Part shown: piece after piece, positions 22,655-34,819 of the stretch | Layout of the letters: every line of letters begins with the position of its first letter | Position numbering within the stretch: position 1 is the stretch's first letter | Origin: Aurelia coerulea | Lineage: Eukaryota > Cnidaria > Scyphozoa > Semaeostomeae > Ulmaridae | Reading direction: 5' to 3' | DNA length: 64,000 bases | NCBI GenBank assembly: GCA_039566865.1 | Contig: CM076961.1 | Span: 13,477,501 to 13,541,500, forward strand | Translations under genes and position numbers: made by a program | Notes under the pieces: model-generated | Seen by the model: the letters and a program-made list of their open reading frames with translations, nothing else | Database searches by the model: none | Told to the model about the DNA's origin: nothing

Positions 22655-23235
22655 CCGGGTGTCCCAAAAAAAATGTATACGGATTTGGTTGACTCTAGTG
22701 CTGTGAATTTAGCTTCAATCAATGTCTAATCACTCTAAAAAGGTTCCTCGATAGTTAACTTGAACATAGATACCTCGTTTGTTGATATTGATACTTTGAG
22801 AGCAGACATGTTAATCTTGAAAGCTCAAATTTACCTCTTCCTGCAAACCAGAGCTTTAGCCTTTTGGCCTAAGCAATTTTTTAAGGCACATCGTATAAAT
22901 CAACGATAACATTGATAAAATTTGAACAATATATTGGATCTTCTGTTATTTTGTTTTCCAGAAGTCACCCCCAGTCACCCATTGGGAAGATTAATTTTGA
23001 TGTGGTTCAGGAATTTGGTTAGGCCAAAAGGCCAAAGCTCTGGTTTGCAAGTGGACGCAATTTTGAGCTTTCAAGATTGATATTTTTGTTCTCAAAGAAC
23101 CAATACCAACAAACGAGGTACCTATGTTCAAGTTAACTATCGAGGAACATTTTGAGAGTGGTTAGCCATTGATTAAAGCTAAATTCACAGCGCTGGAATC
23201 AACCAAATCTGTATACATTTTTTTGGCACACCCGG
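22655..23235. mobile_element. TA-flanked 581-bp foldback element, TGTATAC family copy 1
   Basis: Ends CCGGGTGTCCCAAAAAAAAT and the complementary TTTTTTTGGCACACCCGG, TA at 22653-22654 and 23236-23237. Inverted arms of about 250 bp (AGTTAACT...GAACATAG.TACCTCGTTTG) surround a short loop. No coding capacity. Confidence 0.85.
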
Positions 23236-23596
23236 TAAAATTCTACAGCTCATGGCGAAACAATTGGCGTAACCAGAAATGTTACTTTTTATGCCATATT
23301 CATTCAAACATTGATGAAAGAAATCGTTAGAAAAGTTTTGTGATAAACATTTTTCTTTTGTGATCAAAAAGACAACTCAAACAAAAGGGAGAGAACAAAA
23401 ACAGTGCAGTATCCACGGGGGCTCGGTCGACATGAAACACGAAGATGAAATTAGCGCTTTGCTGTGGAAAAAACATTTACGCTGCTCGCACTTCTCCTGC
23501 AGATGGCAGATTGCATTCAATGATTACAGATAAAATTTCTGTTAAATCCAAGATTATTAGGAGCTAACGGATTTTACGGGAAGCTAGCTTAGTTAT

Positions 23597-25245
23597 GCTA
23601 TAAAGCCCCTGAGAATCTCATACTGTTACAAGGTGTCGTTTTTGCCTAGAATTATTCTTAATCAAGGTGTCGGGAGTTGTTTGTTGCTGGGTGCGCTGGG
23701 TATTTGCACTGCGGAATGCAGATTGCGTTGAATGATAACAGATAACTTTTCTGCTCTTGAAAATATCATTACCAGCCTTATCAGGAGACCAGCATAATCA
23801 TTCCTTGAATCACTCTGAAAAAGTCGTACTACTGTTACATGGTGTAGTTTTTTGTAGAATTATTTTTAATCAAGGTGTTGTTTTGGTAGGGAGTTGTTTG
23901 TTGCTGAGTGCGCTGGGTGTTCCCACTGCGGAATGCAGATTGCGTTGAATGATAACGGATAACTTTTCTGCTCTTCAAAATGCTATTAGGAACTAATGAA
24001 GTGTACCAGGAGATAGCATAATATCATTCTTTGAATCATTCAGAAAAATCGTACTATTACATGGTGCAGTTTCTGTAGATTTTGAAGAGGGTGGAGAGGG
24101 CGCTTTTTGCTGTGAGATCGACTCAAATGAAATCCTCGTAAACTCATTGTGGTTGGAATCATCAATAAAATCAAGCTTTCCGTTGAAACTGACTTCCTCT
24201 TTCATCTCTGTTTGTTTCTTAAGGTTACGGTAAACTTTTGTAGCATGAGATTTGGTTTTCTCTCCCTAAAAGCCAAACTAGTTACGGAATCTAGTTAACC
24301 TATACATTATTCGATGCACAAGAAAGTGGGGATCCTAACTATATCTACCGGTTGTCCAAAAAAAAGTACTCCCGTTTGAAAAATCATTAAAATTTGATTA
24401 CACCGCCGATCCTTAATGTTATTTTTTTATCAAGTAGATCATGGACCAAATTAATTTCTAAGATATAGCTGATCTTGTAATTGGCTTTAAAATTAGCAAA
24501 ATTAGCTCTTTTTTAGGGCTACCTGGTTTTGAATCATACTGCAAAAAGCACTGATGATGGCCAGATCAATTTCTTTGTGCATGTAAAGCTTCTAGTTTGG
24601 TCATAATTACAGGAAGCTAGCTTAGTTACGCTTTAAAGCTCCCTGAAAATCTCATACTGTTAAATGGTGTATTTTTTTCTGGAATTATTTTTTATCAAGG
24701 TGTTTTTGGTAGGGAATCGCGGCCTTGTTGCTAAGTGTTTCCCCTGCAGAATGCAGAATAAAACAGATAACATTTCTGCCCTTAAAAATATTTTCAGGAA
24801 CAAATGATGTATACCAGGAGATAGCATAATCATTCCTTGAATCATTCGGAAAAAATTGTACTGCTGTATCGGGTAGTTTTGTTTGTAGAATTATTTTTAT
24901 CAAGGTGTTTTTGGTCGGGAGTTGTTAGTTGTTGGCTGTTTGCCCTTCGGAATGCAGATTGTATTGAGTGATAACAGATAACTTTTCTGCGCTTAAAAAT
25001 ATTTTCCGGAACTAATGAAGTATACAAGAAGATAGCTTAATCATTCCTTGAATCATTCTGAAAATTTCGTACTGTTACATGGTGCAGTTTACTTCATAGA
25101 ATTATTTTTAATCAAGGTGTTCTTTGGTCCGGAGTTGTTCGTTGTTGGGTGTTTCTCCTGCAGAATGCATATATTCCCTTAATAGATAGATAACTTGGAA
25201 ATATCTGGTAGGAAATATTATTAAAGTCAAGTTTTTCGTTGAAAC
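23597..25245. repeat. Degenerate tandem array A, unit ~210-235 bp, about six copies
   Basis: Units share TACTGTTACATGGTG, GAATTATTTTTAATCAAGGTGT, a G-rich GGGAGTTGTTTGTTG, GCGGAATGCAGATTG and GATAACAGATAACTTTTCTG. A non-homologous block (24065-24600) splits the array and includes a truncated CCGGTTGTCC MITE end at 24348. Confidence 0.8.
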
Positions 25246-26380
25246 TGACTTCTGCTTTCCATCTCTGTTTATTTCTTAAATATGAATTGGGCGATAGAAA
25301 AAAATTGTACGCGACATAATTTTGTTGACTAACGGACTGAGCGAGCTTCGAACATTTCGCGCAAAAAGTCCATCACTATATTTTCGCTGCGGTATACAAA
25401 ATACCCTCATCTTCATTTTTGCGTGTCTCTGTATGACCCAACAATACTACTGTTTCTTGTGCATTCATCAAAAAACAAGTTTTACAGATTCTTTTGAAAA
25501 GTTTAGTCTCAAATGAAATATGTCGAGCAGAAGTATGCCAAAATATATCACAGTTTCATAGATTCGATATTGTTACCACAGCTTTGAATATCAAAATTTT
25601 TAGCAAGTGATGTTAAGAAAGCATGATTTGTATACCGATGGGTATCTTTAAAACATATTCCAGTTGCTTGAAGATTTTAAGGAAAGTTATACTGAATGTT
25701 ACCTCTGGAACAAGTTCAACCATCAGTATATTTAGGAAGACGTCTAAAAAGCTCGCTTCGCTTAACAGTGGTTCCAGCAAATAGTTAACAATTTGGCAGC
25801 TCTTAATGTTCAAAGAAAAGGACGCACTATCAACGTTCCAACTATTTTTCAAGAAACATGAGCTACGACACTTTGGCAAATTTGAATAAAATTGTTAGAT
25901 GTATTGGCGATACAAACTTATTCATAGAAACATTTTTGTGTTATTTTTTTGTTATTTTCAAAAATGTATAATTCTGAAAGTATGCCTACATGTGATATAT
26001 TTTCAAGATGATGATCGTACGATATTACAAAAAAAGGTTCAGCTTTGTTCAAGATTATTTAAAGAAATGCTTTTAATTTAGACCGTTTCCTTAATCCAAA
26101 AGATCCGACCTTGGCCCAGAGCCTTCGCAATCAAATAAAAATTACAACTGCTGAGCATTTCAATTCATGGTGCTTACATGGAGATTTAATGATTTGATGT
26201 GTTTTGTGCTTACCATTTATAGCTATGAAAAAGGCGTTGGTCGCATTCATAGCCAAAGTAGAGGGCGTGGTCGTGAAAATTTTCTGCTGGTCAGAATTTC
26301 CCACTGCTTTCTAGCCCCCCTAATCCAAAAAGGCTCCGTGGTCCCTGCTTAAAATCTCTCATTATTTGAGTACTCAAAGT
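25246..26380. other. No gene recognised
   Basis: AT-rich. A hAT-like right terminus (GGCTCCGTGGTCCCTG) ends near 26348 and resembles the end at 28182. No paired left end was found. Confidence 0.4.
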
Positions 26381-28760
26381 TTCTCCAGGGGTTCCTGAAT
26401 ATTATTGCCATTGCTAGTGTGACAGCATTTATAAATTGTTATTTGATGAACTTCTTGTTGATCGTTGTTTGGCCTGATTTTGATGAATGAACAAATCAGT
26501 AGATGAAAGGCTGTTGAAGAAAGGAAAAAATATTCAATGGATAAGCAATAATATATCCTCTTTTGCGTAGATTGCCTAACTTTATTTTCTAAATTATTTG
26601 AAGGAAGAATAATCTGGAACACAGATTTCAGAGCGATAGCAGCCTTCTACTGCAAATGGCTCTAAGTTCTATTTCTAAGTTCTATCGTTTTGTTTATGAG
26701 CAAGAAACTTCAATAGATAAGCAATAATCTATGCTCTTTCACACAAATGGTTTAATCTGGTTTCTTGAATGAGTTGGAAGATAAATAGTCTAAAAGAAAC
26801 AAATCAGGGCCAGTAGTCTTCTGCTGCAAAAAACACCAGGTTCTATCTCTAATTCTATCGTTTCATATTCTCAACTTTTTTGAAAAGGGGCGACAAAGTT
26901 CAAGAGATAGCCATTGATTTAAACTCTTTTGCATCGATGGTTTAGGTTTGTTGAATAAACGATAATTCAAGAGCCATTTCACCTCAGCATACAAATATCT
27001 TTAAGATAATTCATAAATATAGGGTACATAGTCGCACAAGACAACGTTTTATAATACAAAGTCGTGGTATAATTCTGAATTCGGAAGAAAATAGTCTGAA
27101 ACAGACACATCAGAGCAAGCCTTCTGGTGCAAATGACGCTAAGTTCTATTTCTATCGCTTCGTATTCCATCCCAAATCTTTTGATAAGGGGTAAAAGCGT
27201 CTAAGAGATAAGCTCTGACTTAGACTCTTTTGCGTAGATGGTTTGGATAAAAACTTATCAGAGAGACAGCAGTCGTCGGCTGCAAAATACACCAATTCCA
27301 ATTTACAATTTTTATCATGTTACATTTTTCACTCTTTTGATAATGGGCAAGATAGTTCAATAGATAAACGATAATCCATACTCGTTCACAAAGATGGTCC
27401 AAATTTGTTTCTTGGATGATATGGAAGAAAATAATCCGAAATAAACCCATCAGTGGGATAGCAGTCTTCTGCTGTAAATCACATTAATTTTCAGTTTCTA
27501 CGTTCTTTTGCTTTAAATTCTCAATTCTTTTGATAATGAGGGGCAAGAATGTTCACAGTCTTCAGTTGCAACTGACAATAAGTTCTATGTCTCATTTCTA
27601 TCATTTTGTATTCCCAACCAGGGACCGCGCAGCCATTGGGCTAGGGGGGCTAAAGCCCCCCACTTTTTTCAAAGATAGGTCGACAAACTTTCAGAAATAT
27701 GGAATTTTCAAAATTTTCGTACACGCAACTGTTTCATTTGCTGAGAAACCTTCTCAATATGTCTCAAAACCTGACCTCGTTCAAATATGAAGCAAGCAAA
27801 TTTCAAGAATCTAGCGATATTAAACTTTCATAAACAACGAGCAAAACACGATGTCCCTCTTGGAAAGTGCTAACAATTTCGTTAGAAATTGGAATGTTTA
27901 CTCTGACAAATCTTCAGTAGTGATCGTTTTTGTGAGAAGAAATACTTTGTTGGTTGTAATGATATGTCTCTTTTCATTTCAAATCCTTTTTGAACCAAAC
28001 TGTATATAAATATGGAGTTGAAGAGGTTGAAAAGGGCTCTTTTGTTGAAAAGGGCGCTTTCCAACGTTTTACAGGGCGTGGTCTCAAAAAAATTTCCGGG
28101 GGCAAGCCCCCGGACCCCCATTTTGGCTTGCTTCGCTCACCATTCAGCCACCCCTCACTTTTAAACCGCTGCGCGGTCCCTGTTCCCAACTCATTTGATA
28201 AGGATCGAGAAAGTTCAAGAGATAAGCTTGGATATAGACTCGTTTTCGTTGGTGGTTTATTTATTTTTTGTTAAATGATTTATTGGAAGAAAGATAATCC
28301 AGAGCAAACTGATCAGATGGACAGCAATCTTCTACTGCAATTACAATTATTTCGATTTCTAAGTTCTATCCTGTTATATTCCCAAGTCCTTTGATAAGGG
28401 GCAAGAGATAAGCGTTGACTTAGAGTCTTTCACATAGATGGTTTCAATCTGTTGACAAAATAATTTGGAAGAAAGAAAATTTTAAGCAAACTTATCAGAG
28501 AGACAGCAGCCTTCTACTGCAAATGACACTAATTTCGACTTCTAATTTCCATCATTTTAAATTCCCATGTCTTTTGATAAGGGGCAAGAAATTTTAAATG
28601 ATAAGCCTCGATTTAAACTCGTTTTCATTGGTGGTTTAAGTTCGTTGACTAAATTATTTGGAAGAAAGATAATATAAGGCAAATTTGCTAGAAGCAGTAG
28701 TCTTCTGCTCCAAACGACTCTAATTTCTATGGAAAACAAGATCAATACGTTTTTCTCTAA
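26380..28760. repeat. Tandem array B, unit ~190-200 bp, about nine copies, split by a hAT MITE
   Basis: Units share AGAGATAAGC, ACTCTTTTGCGTAGATGGTTT, TTGGAAGAA, CAGCAGTCTTCTGCTGCAAA, TAAGTTCTAT and TTTTGATAAGGGGCAAGA. The MITE at 27619-28182 interrupts one unit, and the unit resumes directly after it. Confidence 0.85.
27619..28182. mobile_element. Non-autonomous hAT element (564 bp) with perfect 8-bp target duplication
   Basis: Terminal inverted repeats CAGGGACCGCGCAG and CTGCGCGGTCCCTG, flanked on both sides by TTCCCAAC (27611-27618 and 28183-28190). Subterminal G/C-rich palindromes (CCGGGGGCAAGCCCCCGG) are typical of hAT ends. No transposase frame. Confidence 0.92.
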
Positions 28761-29434
28761 CGAAAGAGCCCTTCTGGATGTTCTCTCTTAAAAATGGGTG
28801 CAGGTGGGTGTGGTTGGAGGGGGGCATCTGTTCTCTTCGTTCTCTTCGATTCTCATCGTATATGGCTTCAGCATAACCTCCTAATTTCTAATCTAGTATC
28901 ATCTGCACAGTTGCCCCCCACGGCTACAAGAAGTGAACGTACTATGATTCACTGTTTAAAAGAGATTAAGTGTTTAAACATATACCTTATTATGATAAAG
29001 ATGAATTGCTTAAAGAGTTTTGAATGAGAGTCCAAACACCACGAGGGCCACTCTCTATCTCTCAATAAAAGCTCTTATCATTAGGTATAGAAATGCTTTA
29101 TTAAATACACTTGCATTTGTTTGTTCTCTATGTAAATCTCATTTCCTGTAGACGGGCACATTGAATCTTGAATGACAAGCCTTGACTAAGGTCTTGAAAA
29201 CAAGCTGATGCTCAGGTTGCGTTCCTAGCTATTTCAAAGGAGAAAATTGATCATTTATTGCCAGAAATTAGTCATTTCAATTTATGAGCCAATTTATAAG
29301 CGACTAGAAGATCGGTGTTACTAGTAATGATTGATGTTTATGATTTGGTGTAATTTTGAGACAAACATAATTTTTTCTTGCAATAAGAACTTTCTGGCCA
29401 CTATCATATCAATCTTGTTAGAATGCATGAAACT

Positions 29435-30090
29435 TCTATCTGTCGAAATGTGTGGTCAAAATCTCATTGTTTCAAAAGGTGTGGATAGTATTATTTGCAG
29501 TCAAGGATAATTCCTTTTTTGAAATACATAATTTGTTAACTCTTTAAATGATGGACTTCTCCGTCCCTACATCAAAACAAAAACAAAGATCACAAATACT
29601 AACTGATTGGACTGTGAGCAGATGAATTGTACTCTGCATCTATGCAATCTCATTGTTTCCAAAAGTGTGGAAGGCTATGTGTGCAGTCAGGGACAATTTC
29701 TTTTATGATATAATTGATTAGTTAACATGCTTAATCAGGGAAGTTCTCGTCTCTACTTAGAAAATAATAAAAAATCTTAGAATGACTAAAAGAGTGGATT
29801 GGGAGCAAACAACGTATATTTTTGACCTTATTGTGTCCACAGTCTGATTTTTTCTGTAGAAGGCTATATTTGAATCTTCGGTAAGGATTTTTTTCATGAT
29901 TTCTTTGATTTGTTGAACGTTTTATGACTGATCTTTCCACCTCCACACCGAAACAATAGTAGGAATTACAAACGCTAGCAAAGATGAGAATTATAAAGGC
30001 TATCAAAGATGAGATTTCGAGTAAATAAGGATTAGTTTTGATCTGAGCTTCCAATGTCTACCTCAAAACAATAGCAGAAATTTAGATTTG
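29435..30090. repeat. Tandem array C, unit ~200 bp, about three copies
   Basis: Recurring CTCATTGTTTC(C/A)AAA, GTGTGGA, GTGCAGTCA.GGA.AATT and a TTCTCCGTC or TTCTCGTCTC segment followed by an A-rich block. Confidence 0.6.
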
Positions 30091-30169
30091 GAACCAAATA
30101 TGTAATTATTTATCTAATCAGCTCATTAGTTTTGATACATGCCCCAATCCTCACAGAAATCAGAGCAAA

Positions 30170-31130
30170 TCTGTTATACTTTGATCATATGCAAGGCTAT
30201 GACTAAATAATGCCACAACTCAGAAACGTTTTACGTAGACGATCTATTCGCTATAATCCTGACTTATGATTATGTTCACAGTTCTCAGTTACTTTCCTAT
30301 AAAGATTTAAGTTTCCAAAGAATCGGAATACTTTACAAGATAGTATTGTATTAAATAAGAAGTATAACATTTCGTATGCAAGCTATTTCATATGCCAGGC
30401 AACAAGTGAACAATGCCAATGCTCCGAAACATTTACGTAGACGATCTATTTGCTATGATTCTGACTTATGATTGTGTTCACAGTTCTCAGTTACTTTCCT
30501 ATAAAGATTTAAGTTTCCAAAGAATCGGAATATTTTACGAGATAGTATTGTATAAAACAATAAGCATAACATTTCGTTTGCAAGCTATTTCATATGCAAG
30601 GCAACATATAAACATTGACTTATGATTGTGTTCACAGTTCTCAGCCATCGGAATATTTTACGAGATAGTAGTATAAAACAATAAGCATAACATTTCGTTT
30701 GCAAGCTATTTCATATGCAAGGCAACATATAAACATTGCCAAAGCTCAGAGACGTTTTACGTAGACAATCTATTCGCTATGATCCTGATTTATGATCATA
30801 ATCATTCTCACAGTTTTCAGCTGTGTTCCCATTAAGTCTTAAGTTTCCAAAGAGTCGGCATATTTTACAAGATAGTATTGTATTAAGTAATAAGTATAAC
30901 ATTTCATATGCATGCTAATTCACATTCAAAGCTACGAGTAAACAATGCCAAAACTTAGAAACGTTTTACGTAGACGATCTATTCGCTAGGATCCTGACTT
31001 TTTATCGCATTGACCATTCTCAGTTGCGTTCCTATGAAGATTTAAGTTTCCAAAGTAATCGGAATCTATTTGCAGGATAATATAATATTAGATAATAAGT
31101 ATTACGTTTAAATTGCAAGCTAGTTCATTG
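30170..31130. repeat. Tandem array D, unit ~200 bp, about five copies
   Basis: Units share CGTTTTACGTAGACGATCTA, GATTTAAGTTTCCAAAGAAT, ATAGTATTGTAT and GCAAGCTATTTCATATGCAA. One copy near 30617-30735 is shortened to about 125 bp. The latest copies are 95% or more alike by eye. Confidence 0.85.
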
Positions 31131-31658
31131 ATTAATAGGTTAATTTGTTCGTTTCAAGTCAAAGATAATCTATTTAAACATTCATCTGCAAAATTTCATG
31201 TGCTTTTATCTTGTTAATTCTCTTACAAAGAAGCAACATCTCAATACATTACCCATTAGATTTGCAATTAAGAAAAGGAATTAGTTTATTATGAATTGGC
31301 TATTTGCACTAATAGCAAAATGTAAACTTCTGCTTAACTGCAGCTGGGATGGCTTCTCTTTTGGCAAATTTTTCAAAACAAAACTGAACAGTCTACGTGT
31401 TTATGAGATAAATTTCTTTGAGTATTTTGAAGTCTAAACCCACTTACCATGCCTGAAAATGGTTTAATTTGCCGAAAAATGGATAAAACAGCTGCGTACA
31501 AAGACAATTACGCATTTAGAGAAAGGATGACAGGAATTTATAAAACATTTGAATAATATGAATAATAAACAATCAAATATAACCGCGCGGGTAAAACGTT
31601 TCCGGAGAAATCCGTGCAAGTTTATTTAGAAGGAAGAACAGTAGGATGTGTTAAAATA
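31131..31658. other. No gene recognised
   Basis: AT-rich sequence between array D and the TA element at 31659. Confidence 0.4.
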
Positions 31659-32397
31659 CCGGGTGAGCAAGAAAAAAGTTCCCATTTTCGACAAGCCAGG
31701 ATAAATCACACACTAGGCCAATTTTAGTTGTTTTTGATTTAATCTTTTGTCAATATCCTATATTATTCTTGGTTATTTTTTGTAGATTTTTCGGATGCCA
31801 ATTTAGCGATATATTAATGATTTCTTGAAATTTTTTGGCCTGCAGACTGCCCAAAAAGATCTAAAAACAGTGATCAAATTTCCTACAGATTTAACTTGGC
31901 AGAACAAAGGGAGTGCTCTTCGAAATGACCAGGGACTTTGAAAATGGATTAGGTACAATCTGTCGCACGAGCGGTCGTTCAATGATTGCGCAAGTTTAAT
32001 GTAATTTTTATTAATACAAAGACTCTCAGTTGTTTAATCATTTCTTTGAAATTAAACTTACGCAATCAATTGAACGACCCCGCGCTCGTGCGACAGATTG
32101 TACCTAATCCATTTCCAAAGTCCCTGGTCATTTCGAAGAGCACTCCCTTTGTTCTGCCAAGTTAAATCTGAAGGAAATTTGATCACTGTTTTTCGATCTT
32201 TTTGGGCAGTCTGCAGGCCCAACAATTTCAAGAAATCGTTAATATATCGACAAATTGGCATCCGAAAAATCTACAAAAAATAATCCAGAATAATATAGGA
32301 TATTGACAAAAAATTAAATCAAAAACAACTAAAATTGGCCTAGTGTGTGATTTATCCTAGGCTGTCGAAAGTGGGAACTTTTTTCTGGCTCACCCGG
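31659..32397. mobile_element. TA-flanked 739-bp foldback element with ~340-bp arms
   Basis: Left CCGGGTGAGCAAGAAAAAAG, right CTTTTTTCTGGCTCACCCGG type end, TA at 31657-31658 and 32398-32399. The arms (31659-31999, 32052-32397) are almost complete inverted copies around a ~50-bp loop. Terminal sequence links it to the 886-bp family. Confidence 0.88.
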
Positions 32398-32512
32398 TAG
32401 TTAGATAGGAAACAACCAGGAAAACTCGTGTGGGTAATACAATTACTGTAAAATTAGGAAGGATTCTGTTCAGGAGGAAATGAGAAGGACTGTTGGGGAT
32501 TGTTTTTACTAA

Positions 32513-32620
32513 CAGCATTAGTCAAACCGGTCAAACACTCAGCATTAGTCAAACCAGTCAAACACTCAACATTAGTCAAACCGGTCAAACACTCAACATT
32601 CGTCAAACCGGTCAAACACT
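32513..32620. repeat. 27-bp minisatellite, four copies
   Basis: Unit CATTAGTCAAACCGGTCAAA plus CACTCAA. Because 27 is a multiple of three, the minus frame reads as a nine-residue repeat (ECLTGLTNV). No start, splice or homology evidence supports coding. Confidence 0.9.
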
Positions 32621-32847
32621 CCTTATTGGATGTTATTTCAGCTGAGTAAATATACACATTTCAACTAATGAGGCATGACGACATTAAATCATTGTGATTT
32701 CATTAACCAATCATTTTAGATAACGCTACGATTAGCGTTGTACAGCTTGATTAGCTAAGGGCTGTTTGCGTTGCATCTCGGTATTTTTTTTCATATCCAG
32801 ATAAAAGTTTGCGTTGCATCTTACAATACATGTTACTACTTACTCTA

Positions 32848-33732
32848 CCGGGTGCGCCAAAATAAACTATGCACGTTTGGCAGTCCACGATAAATCGTAC
32901 ACAGGACCGATTTTGAAGATTTATAACTTAATCTTTAGCAGAAAGACGGAATTAGATTCTTGGATTTTTTGCAAATTTTCCGTTTTCAGTTTTTAGAGCT
33001 ACAAGCGAGTTTCTTAAAATTTTCGTTTTCGAAAACACTGAAAACGATCAAAAAACGTTGATCAAATTTTCTAAAGACTCAACATGAATGGACAAAGAGA
33101 AAACGTTTTCAACGTGATTTGGGGATTTGAAAATTAATTGTTGTAAACTTCTGCACGAGAGTTATTTCAACGATTGGCCTGTGGCGAAATTCTGTGGTAG
33201 TTGCAATCAAGTGCCGCCCCAAAAGCCGTCACAAAATAAAAACTGTAACAAGACTCCATGCTTGCTGGCCTCATGACGCTTCCTCGCTTGTCTTTTTAAC
33301 CCCCTTGACACAGGAACACAACCTGCACCAAAGCATAAATTCAATGACATCACAAAAGAAAAGACAGTTCTTTGTATCCTTGAGAATATTATTACATTTC
33401 TCCCAAGATAGTACGAACTCTCGTACAGCAGCTTACAATGAATCGATTTCTAAATCTCAAATCACCATGAAAAAGTTTTCTCTTTGTCCATTCACGTCAA
33501 TTCTTTAGAAAATTTGATCTACGTTTTTTGATCGTTTTCAGTGTCTTCCAAAACGAAAATTTCAAGAAACTCGCTTGTAGCTCTAAAAACTGAAAACAGA
33601 AAAATTTGCAAAAAATCCTAGAATCTAATTCAGGCTTTCTGCTAAAGATTAAGTCATAAATCTTCCAAATCGGTCCTGTGTACGATTTATCGTGTCCTGC
33701 CAAAAGCGCATAGTTTATTTTGGCGCACCCGA
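32848..33732. mobile_element. TA-flanked 885-bp foldback element, second copy
   Basis: Same family and length as 12762-13647 but with the core reversed (the TTAACCCCCTTGACAC motif is complementary to that in the first copy). TA at 32846-32847 and 33733-33734; the right terminus has one change (CACCCGA). Confidence 0.88.
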
Positions 33733-33748
33733 TACATATTGATACTAT

Positions 33749-33805
33749 ACAACACTACAGGGATGATAACCTGGGGAGCAAAATGGCGCGACTAGCCCAT
33801 GGTCT
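33749..33805. repeat. Dispersed hairpin repeat, copy 2
   Basis: ACAACACTACAGGGATGATA with a CTGGGG...CCCATGG stem. It starts 15 bp after the TA flank of the preceding foldback element. Confidence 0.6.
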
Positions 33806-34101
33806 TACATGTAGCAAAAACAATAAACACTATAGGAAAATACGCAAAAAGAGAATGAAGAAGAAAGAATACTTGGGTATTAATCACAACACGCTAAGTC
33901 ATAAGTTAACTACAATAAACATTTGCGGGATAAAGACTGCGGGAAAGGAGTCACGAAATGATTCTCTCCACCCTACCGAATTAAATCGATTTGATCGGTG
34001 GATTTAATGCAAAAAGCAAGGGTTTTCGTGAAAAAGTTATACTATCTTTACCGCAATCGTTTATTTAAATCTTATTTAAAGATTTATTTAAATCAAGTAT
34101 A

Positions 34102-34735
34102 CCGGGTGTCCCAAAAAATAGTATACAGACTTGGTTAACTCCAGCAATGTGAATTTAGCTTTAATCAATGACTAATCACGCTCAAAATGTTCTTCGATAG
34201 TTAACTTGAACATAGATACCTCGTTTGTAGGTATTGGTGCTTCGAGGGTAGAAATATCAATCTTGAAAGCTCAAATTTGCGTGAACCTGCAAACCAGAGC
34301 TTTAGCCTTTTGGCCAGGCAAGTTCCTGGAGCACATCAAAATTAAGATATGAAAATAACGAAAAATTACAAAACTGCCCAATGGGTGACTGGGGCGGTGG
34401 GGGGGGGGGGGGGTGACTGCTGAAAAACAGAATAGCACAAGATCTAATGTTGTTCAAATTTTATCAAAGCTATCGTTGATTTATACGCTGTGCCTTAAAA
34501 TTTTGTTTAGACCAAAAAGCTAAAGCTCTGGTTTGCAGGAAGAGGCAAATTTGCACTTTCAAGATCAACATGTCTGCTCTCTATGTACATTAATATCAAC
34601 AAACGAGGTATCTTCGTTCAAGTTAACTATCGATGAACATTTTTGGAGTGATTAGATATTGATTGGAGCCCTTGAAGCTAAATTCGCATCGCTGGAGATA
34701 ACCAGATCCGTATACATTTTTTTTGGAACACCCGG
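34102..34735. mobile_element. TA-flanked 634-bp foldback element, TGTATAC family copy 2
   Basis: CCGGGTGTCCCAAAAAATAG left and TTTTTTTTGGAACACCCGG right, TA on both sides. A G-run of about 15 lies near 34398. The arms match the copies at 22655, 45193 and 55341. Confidence 0.85.
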
Positions 34736-34819
34736 TAGACATAATATTGACTACATGCAACTACTTCCGAGAAAAGGGGCTTGGTGGTTTCTTGGCTTAT
34801 AGCAAAGTTTAAAATGATC

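Noticed and set aside
28794..29027. 77-codon + frame starting MGAGGCGWRG
   Set aside because: No domain, lies at the edge of array B, no splice evidence.
34395..34413. G-run as G-quadruplex regulatory element
   Set aside because: A homopolymer G-run inside a MITE copy; similar runs at 39147, 58809 and C-runs at 17879 and 48294 look like slippage in MITE ends.
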